From positions 21,220,509 through 21,284,508 of the forward strand of contig JAMXIF010000042.1 in NCBI GenBank assembly GCA_028583685.1: DNA of 64,000 nucleotides. Reading direction: 5' to 3'. Positions 57,301 through 64,000 of this stretch are shown one piece after another. The notes under the pieces are model-generated. The model saw only the letters and a program-made list of their open reading frames with translations, was not told the origin of the DNA and searched no databases. Positions within the stretch are counted from its first letter, which is position 1. Each line of letters begins with the position of its first letter. Made by a program: the position numbers and the translations under genes. The stretch comes from Petaurus breviceps papuanus (lineage: Eukaryota; Chordata; Mammalia; Diprotodontia; Petauridae).

Positions 57301-57690
57301 TCAGTGAATAGGCCTATTGAAGAAGTTAGTTAAGGAATGGCCCCTTTAATTAAAAAAAAATCAAACTGGGAGGGGAAGACCATCAGGCTTGGTAGACAAT
57401 GAAGTAATAATACATGAGTTTGAAACTAAAATACACAATTTTTCACCCTTGTCATTCTCTTTTTCCATTAACATTATCTTAAGAAGGACAAAATAGGAAG
57501 GTGCAACTGTATAAGTTTTTATTTCTTAATGGAAGAGATGAAGAAAACAAAATTACTTCCTTCATTAGGTATACTCACTTAAAAAAAATTGGGGGAGGGT
57601 TTTGCAGAGGGTCCAGTACTATGATCTTATCCATGTGGGGAACTCTCAGTGTAGAAATTCCTTCCATCTATACAAATTGTCAGTTAATCT
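57301..57690. other. Unassigned intronic sequence
   Basis: No repeat or coding signal recognised. Confidence 0.45.
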
Positions 57691-57694
57691 ATAA

Positions 57695-57852
57695 CTTATA
57701 GTCATAGAGTTGCTTTTAGGATACTGAGAGTCTAAGTAACTTTCCCTTGGGCACATAATTAGCATATGTCAGGACTAGAATGAGGGCTATCATGAACCAG
57801 GATTTAAATACAGGTCTTTTTAACTCATGGTCTGCCCTTTATCTATACCATC
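57695..57852 (-). mobile_element. CORE-SINE, antisense, degraded
   Basis: AGTCTAAGTAACTTTCCC, GGGCACATAATTAGCA and GGATTTAAATACAGGTCT. Confidence 0.6.
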
Positions 57853-58430
57853 ATGTTCCTTAGCAGAACCAATAACTGATTTGAAAGTTTGAATGCTCTC
57901 CAGTTTCTCCATTCAATAGTCAAAAATTAAAATATTTGGGGAGAGGCCAAAGGGCATAACCAAGCCATAAAATAACTTCAAATGAAGACCTGAAAGTTAT
58001 GTGGAAACAAATTACATTCAGCAGGTTGGATGGTGAAACACAACAGGCAGGGAATATAAATATAACTTAAGTCATAGTTGCATGTCAGAGAAAAAAAAAG
58101 ATCCAAACAAAAAAAAGTGTTTAGCTCCTTGTGTTTTTCTGGAAGGTAATAAAATTAAGGCACCCCCCCTAACCAATCCTACAACCAAAGACATTTATTT
58201 TCATTGTTACCTAACAATTTGTCCATGTCCTCTGACTTTTGCGTGTATAATTTGCTTCTTTTTCTAGTCTTCAATGAAGTTAATACCCAACTGGGCCATT
58301 AGGGACATTTACCAAGAAAGGCGTAAGTCACCTATACAAAGTAGTCACATTATCACATTAGATATCACTGTCTAGTGACTTTGTGCCTATTTAAGGTGTT
58401 GTCCTTCCCACTCCCAAAACCCTTTACCTT
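57853..58430. other. Unassigned intronic sequence
   Basis: No repeat or coding signal recognised. Confidence 0.45.
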
Positions 58431-58434
58431 GTTA

Positions 58435-58605
58435 TCATCTGGATTTTGAGTCAAAGATTTGAACCCTGCATGTGCCAATTACTCTAGCTAGAAGACTTTG
58501 GGCAAATCACTTCCCCTAATTGGTAACAATACTCATGACCTATACTACACAGGATTACTATAAGGAAAGCATTTTGCAAACCATAAAATTATAGGTAAAT
58601 ATGAA
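58435..58605 (+). mobile_element. MIR, sense
   Basis: GATTTGAACCCTGCATG, GACTTTGGGCAAATCACTTC and AGCATTTTGCAAACCATAAA. Confidence 0.72.
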
Positions 58606-58671
58606 TTGATATTGATATGAACATTACATTTCTGTATTAAATATATTGGTTGGAAATCAAAACAAATAAGA

Positions 58672-59045
58672 TGAGTTAAAGGAGCTGGGAATGTTTACCC
58701 TCAAAAAGAAAAGTCTTGGTGGGGGAAGGAGAGAGCAGAATTGTGGATTTCAGGTGTCTGAAGGACTGTTCAGTGAAAGTTCTTTCCTTGCTAAATGGAT
58801 AGGCAAAGTGAAAGAGTTGGTATTGCTGTAAGGAAAAATTCGATGATGATGATGATGATACCACCAATACCATTAGCTGAAATCCTTGGAATTTAAGACC
58901 ATGTCAACAGATAAACCATACCATCTAAGTTCAGTGATCATTATTACCACATTGGCAGGGATGAGTTTTATTGGACAAAAGGGAAGTACTTTTTGATAGA
59001 AGGAAAAGGAAGTATGGGGTTGTGGCTAGAAAGGCAGACTGAGGT
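58672..59045 (+). mobile_element. L3/CR1 LINE 3' fragment, sense
   Basis: AAAGGAGCTGGGAATGTTTACC, TGTCTGAAGGACTGTTCAG and CTAAATGGATAGGCAAAGTG, with a (GAT)n at 58843-58860. Confidence 0.6.
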
Positions 59046-59074
59046 GAATTACCACAGAGGGGTGGCCCAGGATA

Positions 59075-59235
59075 TGATAGTAACAACAGCCTACTTTTAT
59101 ACATAACTCTGAAAGGAAGGAAATACAAATGTTATTCTCTCCATTTTATAGATGGTGAAACAGAGTAAGATATTTGCCCAATGTCACTTGACCCCCAAGG
59201 TCCACACCTTTTCTGATTCTGTGTCTGATTTACTT
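59075..59235 (-). mobile_element. MIR, antisense
   Basis: CTCTCCATTTTATAGATGGTG, AAACAGAGTAAG and TTGCCCAATGTCACTTG. Confidence 0.7.
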
Positions 59236-59571
59236 TTCCCTGTGTTCATGTCTCCTGGCATATCAACCTAGCTCTTTTGATTCGGAGTCCTACCCAGTGC
59301 TTACTGCACAACACAACTATGTGGATTATAGACAGCATCAGGGGCAAAACAAGGAGAGTCTGGAATAAGGTGGCATGCTATTTTCTCTTTATTCAGCACA
59401 TTGCTGTTGATTTTCCTGTAAGTGCCCAGGTAGGGACTTTGAAGGGCAGCAAAATTGCTTAGGAAATGTCCTATATCATCAGCCATGGAAGCCAATCAAT
59501 AGCTATAAAAATATTTTCTACCATTAGCCAAAAGCCTAAGCAAACAATTCAGTTGAAGGAGACCAGTTTCA

Positions 59572-59758
59572 GGGGTGGCTAGGTGGCACAGTGAATAGAG
59601 CACCAGCCCTGGAGTCAGGAGAACCTGAGTTCAAATCTGACCTCCAACACTTAACACAAAACTAGCCATGTGACCTTGGGCAAGTCACTTAACCCCAACT
59701 GCCCTACCTACCACCCTCCAAAGAGTGAAAAAAAAAACCCCCAAAAAAAAGAAAAGAA
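59572..59758 (+). mobile_element. tRNA-derived SINE (common type), full length
   Basis: GGGGTGGCTAGGTGGCACAG, B box GTTCAAATC, A-rich tail. A perfect 16-bp duplication AAGGAGACCAGTTTCA lies at 59556-59571 and 59759-59774, so it is among the youngest insertions here. Confidence 0.93.
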
Positions 59759-60004
59759 AAGGAGACCAGTTTCAAATGCCACTGTTTCCTATCTCCAAAT
59801 AGTATATTCTTTGCACTTTTCTCATAACAAGAATGTGAGATTAATCAACATTAATCTCTCTATTGTATAGATGACTAAACTGAGACTTAAGAGACTTATT
59901 ACTTATTCATACTGAGTAAATTAAGAATAATAATTCCTATGGTCAGTCTTAAATAATTCCTGAATGATGAAAAAATGTATTTATAGAATCTGGATTTTAG
60001 AAAG

Positions 60005-60165
60005 GAAATTAAGGATCATTTTGTCCAAATTTCTGTCCCTGGTAGGAATTCTTTCAACATCATCCTTTAGGTGATGATCTAACTTCTACTCATATATTTC
60101 CAGTGTCAAGGAACTCACTATCTATACATAAGGCTGCCTATCCCATTATGAAATAGCCCCCAGTG
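60005..60165 (-). mobile_element. L3/CR1 LINE 3' fragment, antisense
   Basis: ATTTTGTCCAAATTTCTGTC, TTAGGTGATGATCTAACTTC and CAAGGAACTCACTATC. Confidence 0.6.
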
Positions 60166-60169
60166 TCTT

Positions 60170-61015
60170 GGTTGAACTGAATCACTGACAGAGTTTTCTA
60201 ATGCAAGAATTGTTTTCATCAATAAAAAAGAGACAAAGAATAAAGTATCATCATGTGAAGTGAAGCAGGTTGATTTTGGTATGTGGAGAAAGACTAGACA
60301 AGTGTCAAGCCATCCATTTTCATTGAATTGCATATGGTGACAGGTCAATTTGTCTTCCTGTACGAGAGTCAAACGCCCAGTAGAAAATTGTGAATGTTAG
60401 ATCAAATCTACTATAAAGAAAGTTTTGGATTGCATCCCTCTCACCTGTAAGTGACATTCTTCTCCAACTAAACAAACAGATGTGCTAGAAACCGAGGCTG
60501 GCACTGTGTGCAAAATTAGTCAGACACTAATTTCCCTGTCTTTGACTCATCACACTGACTCCTAGAAGGCCATTTGGCTATTCTTGGTCAAATGACTATT
60601 TTTAAGGCTCATAACAGTATCTGTTCACCAACACTAAGGGACTAACTGATTAATTTCAAAAAAAGTTAATATAGTTAATAATCACATATTGTCCTTGGAC
60701 TCTTGGCAAGTTTCTCATATTCCCTGTGCTACTTCCCAAGTTGGGAAGGAGTAGTTTTCTATCTGTTCTACTTGAAAGAGTGTCTTCAAGGTGCTGCCTA
60801 CATTTATGAAATCACAGGTCCAGACTCCTCATCCCCCCAAAAGAAATTTCCTAAAAAATTAATTGTTACCACAAAATAAGAGGAAGCACTAAGGCTGAGG
60901 CCCTTGCCAGTAGTCCTAAAGAAGGCATAAGCCCCTTACCTACTTAGATGATACCCGCAAGCAGTGGATAAAAGCAGGAATATTCAGAAAACAAATATTT
61001 GTTGAAAAATAAGGT
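60170..61015. other. Repeat-poor intronic stretch
   Basis: No repeat assigned. 60480-60660 contains TGACTCA (60543-60549) and a MEF2-type CTATTTTTAA (60596-60605); see findings. Confidence 0.45.
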
Positions 61016-61019
61016 TTGT

Positions 61020-61400
61020 ACAGGCCATCTAATTCCAACCAAATATGACCAAAAGCCATCCTTTGCAGTATCTCTAATAAATAACTATTATACCTCCATT
61101 AGAAGACTACCAGCAATGAGGATCCTACTATTTTTAGAAACAAGCCATTGTTTTCTTGGAGGATATTAGTTGTCAAGTAATCCCATCCCCTTCTGCCCTT
61201 ACCCTTACACATATATAAAGGCCTAATCAGCCTTTTTGCATCTCCCATTCTTTGTTTCTCTTTCTGCATTCAGGGGTCAAGTAGAACAGATCTAATCTCA
61301 CTTCTGTATAATGTCCTTTCCATTATTTGAAGAAATCTAAACCTTCTATTCTCTAGCTTCTTCTCTCTTCTCTCTTCTTCCAAGTATCAATCCATCTTTC
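61020..61400 (-). mobile_element. L3/CR1-like LINE fragment, antisense
   Basis: GGCCATCTAATTCCAACC, TACCAGCAATGAGGATCC and AGAACAGATCTAATCTCACT in antisense order; strongly degraded. Confidence 0.5.
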
Positions 61401-61404
61401 AATT

Positions 61405-61555
61405 GACCTTTATATGAGGCAATCTAGTCTAACCATTTTATAGATGAGCAAATTGAAACTCCAAGGGGAAGTGCCTTGCAAGGATCATATTGGTAGTACG
61501 GATAAAATGTGGGATTTTAAGCCAATTCATCTGATACCAAAACCAGTCATCTTTA
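61405..61555 (-). mobile_element. CORE-SINE, antisense
   Basis: TTTTATAGATGAGCAAATTG, AAACTCCAAGGGG and GGGATTTTAAGCCAATTC. Confidence 0.7.
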
Positions 61556-61559
61556 TATT

Positions 61560-62675
61560 TTGTTCCTGTGAACTAGTATTATTTCATATGAAGAACTGGA
61601 TAATTCATTAGATGGATTAGTCTCAAGAATTCTTGATTGAATAGTAGATACCATGTGATCAAATGGAATTTTCCTCATTTTTTTCTTTGTCCATGGCAAT
61701 ATGATCTATCTAAGTTTCTCTAGGCAAGTAGTTTGTGCTTCAATTTCTTTGCTCTAAAATGGAATTAATCCAGACATATACTCTCATTTTGTCCCTGGGA
61801 TATTCTGGAGGCAATCAGATCCACATCTGAACAATGTATTTATGAAATAAAGCACTAAAGGCAAGACATTATTAGACATTGACTTATATGGATTCATATT
61901 ATATCTATATAAGCATATATTTGTGTTTTAATTTCTTAAGTGCTAACACCTGCTCTATAATCTCCTGGTGCCCTAATTCTATGACAGTAATTGATTCCTG
62001 AAATTAAATGTATGTTCTTGCCTTGCTTTTTTATTATAGCTGACACAGCAGACCAAAATGCGATGAGGTTATTATGAGAACAGACTACTCATAACTGCTA
62101 AGCCGCCATCAGCACATTGTTCAACATAATTGTGAACCACAGCTTGCTAAATGGATTTCAGTTTTTAATATTAAATATAACACAGAATTTCAATTTGTGT
62201 GTGTGTGTTTTCCTAGTCACCATATTGAATGTGTTTATCTTCTGTGAAAGTTGTGGATGCCTCTCTTGGCAATGAAATACTTTGCATTGGCTGTTGGAGT
62301 ATTTGTTTTTGGAAAGTGTTTAGAACTACCCAAATACTGCCAATTAAAACTCAGCCTTGGCTACTCAGACCTGGAGTATAGCACCACTTTTAACCTTCTG
62401 ACAATTACTTGAACTCCTGCTGGCTCCTTGGTGACTTTAACAAAAACTGAGAAAAATAAAAAAAAAATGAATGAAATAAAAAGCAAAGAAAAGCAGAACT
62501 GGGCAGGTAGTCAGAAAAATATCCACTTCCAGGTTATATGTTGCATGATTGATATTAGCCTATATGTTCCATTTTTAATAATGCATCTTCTTTTGGGGGA
62601 AGTGAGGAGATTCAGGGATGCTAATTTCTTTATGTTTATTAAAATTGAAAATTGTATTCTAAGATTCTTGTCATT
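61560..62675. other. Repeat-poor intronic stretch
   Basis: No repeat assigned with confidence. 62035-62195 is a candidate conserved noncoding block. No exon with a consistent frame was found. Confidence 0.45.
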
Positions 62676-62677
62676 TA

Positions 62678-62868
62678 GGATTATAGATTTAGAGCTAGGA
62701 GAGACCTTTAGGGTCATCCTACCTAATCCCATCATTTTGCAGATGAGGAAACTGAATCAAGTAGTTAAATGTCTTGCTCAAGGTCACACAACTGGTAAGT
62801 GACCCACTAAGAAGTTAAATCCCAGGTCCTTTGACTTCAAGTCTCCATGGTCCTTTCCTGTGCACCAC
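62678..62868 (-). mobile_element. CORE-SINE (Ther/MIR3 type), antisense, near full length
   Basis: TTTAGAGCTAGGAGAGACC, TTTGCAGATGAGGAAACTGA and CAAGGTCACACAACTGGTAA. Confidence 0.85.
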
Positions 62869-62979
62869 ATTTGTGACAAATGTCTCAGACCAATAATTTA
62901 GTGTCTTGGCACAAACTTGGGAAATAAAGAACCTACCATGTAAAATAAAGTGATTTGGCAATCTAACAAACACTTAAGT

Positions 62980-63165
62980 TCAAAGAATTTCAGGCCTTTA
63001 GAAACTATTCAGTCCATTCCTCTCCTTTTGAAAATTAGGAAGTAAAGGGTCAGTAAGGGAAAGTAATCTGGTTGATGTTACATACCCGTTTTGTAGTGGA
63101 GATAGGACTAACACCAGTCTTCTGACTCCCACTGGGCTCTTCTTTCCCCTACACTCTGCCAACAG
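62980..63165 (-). mobile_element. CORE-SINE (Ther/MIR3 type), antisense
   Basis: GAATTTCAGGCCTTTAGAAA, ATTAGGAAGTAAAGGGTC and CCAGTCTTCTGACTCCC. Confidence 0.7.
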
Positions 63166-63169
63166 TAAT

Positions 63170-63830
63170 CCTTATTAAAACCCTCCAGGGTAAAGTACAA
63201 ATAAACATTTTGCTTTCTGATGCTATTCTTCACTTTTCCCTTCCTTTATTAGGAAGCCAGATGTTCCTGCTTCCAGGCAGCTGATTCCTTTTGGCAGGCT
63301 TATTAGATTTAAAGTCAAAGCTCGGTATCTCCCAAGTTCATGTGCTCTTTTTCTATATTAGTGAACAAAATGAAGCCAACCTTTCACTTTCGGCTTGATT
63401 TTTTTAAAGCATTTTTACTTTGGTCTTGATTTGGGGTGAAAGGTATTGAGTAGTCTTGGCTGGTGAAAATCTACCCAACAGAATGGTAGGAAAATGAAAG
63501 CCATTGGTTATCACTTTTATAGAACATTATGAAAGGTCACTCATGTAAGTTTCATAAAGTTGTGATACTGATATGTTTGCTATTTACAGTGGCTTATGAA
63601 ATTACTCTTGGGATTAAAATCAGCCCAGCCAGTAGTGGTTCCTGCAGGGTTACATTAGGCCCTAAAGTAGGAAAGGAATGCTTTAAGTAGACTCAATTTT
63701 CCACTCCACCGAGTCCATAAAATACAGGTTATTGCTAAGTTACTTGCTTAGATGGAAGATTAAAGTTCAAGCTGTCTCTCTCTTCAAGCTGCTTCCCAGC
63801 TCAGGGATACTTAGCAGCAATGAGAGCCAC
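63170..63830. other. Unassigned intronic sequence
   Basis: No repeat or coding signal recognised. Confidence 0.45.
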
Positions 63831-63834
63831 ATAT

Positions 63835-63985
63835 GATACTAGAAAGGGTATTGTACCAAAAATCAGAAGGTCTAGATACTGTTTCTGACCACTGTACTAT
63901 CTGACTATGTGACATTAGACAACTCAATTTACTTCTATAGGATTACATTTCCTGTTCTATAAAAATAGGAAAACTGAGACAAGAA
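63835..63985 (+). mobile_element. MIR/Ther CORE-SINE, sense, degraded
   Basis: AGGTCTAGATACTGTTTCTG, GACTATGTGACATTAGAC and CATTTCCTGTTCTATAAAAA in order. Confidence 0.6.
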
Positions 63986-64000
63986 CCCAGGATCTCAGAT

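Larger units (their letters stand above)
55067..64000 (+). other. KCNIP4: KCNIP4 intron downstream of the cassette exon (5' part)
   Basis: No other KCNIP4 exon was recognised here. I looked for the shared exon beginning with the SVEDELE block and for the alternative membrane-spanning first exons known for KChIP4, and saw none. The stretch holds L2, L3/CR1 and CORE-SINE copies plus a few repeat-free blocks. Confidence 0.75.

Noticed and set aside
62028-62110. Possible exon after TTTTTATTATAG
   Set aside because: No frame stays open long enough, no match to any KChIP4 isoform, and no obvious donor. Kept only as a conserved-noncoding candidate.
55067-64000. Alternative KChIP4 first exons (membrane-spanning KIS type) or the shared SVEDELE exon
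   Set aside because: I looked for their characteristic residues in the plus-strand frames and did not find them.

Overview
The window is 64 kb of AT-rich, repeat-dense DNA from a marsupial. The evidence is tRNA-derived SINEs of the Australian-marsupial type, MAR1-type CORE-SINEs, marsupial-style L1 ends, and many old L2, L3/CR1 and MIR/Ther copies. A lineage-specific SINE subfamily with a characteristic internal segment is present in four copies and should allow the species to be narrowed down. I suspect an Australian lineage, possibly a dasyurid, but I cannot confirm this from sequence alone.

Only one piece of host coding sequence is recognisable. It is a 102-nt cassette exon at 54965-55066 (+) that encodes the N-terminal variable region of KCNIP4 (KChIP4/CALP, a calcium-sensing subunit of Kv4 A-type potassium channels). 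Positions 1-54964 are therefore read as the 3' part of a very large first intron, and 55067-64000 as the start of the next intron. The exon has phase 1 at both ends, a GC-AG type donor, and GCATG (RBFOX) motifs about 55 nt away on each side. This is the signature of a neuron-regulated cassette exon.

Layout: 2.3-5.3 kb is one old L2 broken up by an antisense L1, which itself carries two tRNA-SINEs and a 100-N assembly gap. From 5.3 to 21 kb there are scattered MIR/CORE-SINE and L2 fragments plus three copies of the young SINE subfamily. At 21.2 kb lies a 230-bp GA repeat. 24-25 kb holds an L1 ORF2 fragment followed by L3/CR1. 28-43 kb is MIR, L2, MAR1 and L3/CR1 debris with long unassigned intronic stretches. 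45.1-47.0 kb is a long sense L2. 48-50 kb is a cluster of L2, SINE and MAR1. The KCNIP4 exon is at 55.0 kb, and 55.5-57.0 kb holds three sense L2 3' ends. 57-64 kb is repeat fragments plus two candidate conserved noncoding blocks.

No other protein gene, tRNA, rRNA, CRISPR array or complete mobile element was found. All other open reading frames are short and lie in repeats, simple sequence or intron. I found no convincing undescribed biological system. The best leads are the splicing control of the KCNIP4 cassette exon, two pairs of unassigned repeated segments inside the window, and a few repeat-free blocks that may be enhancers.
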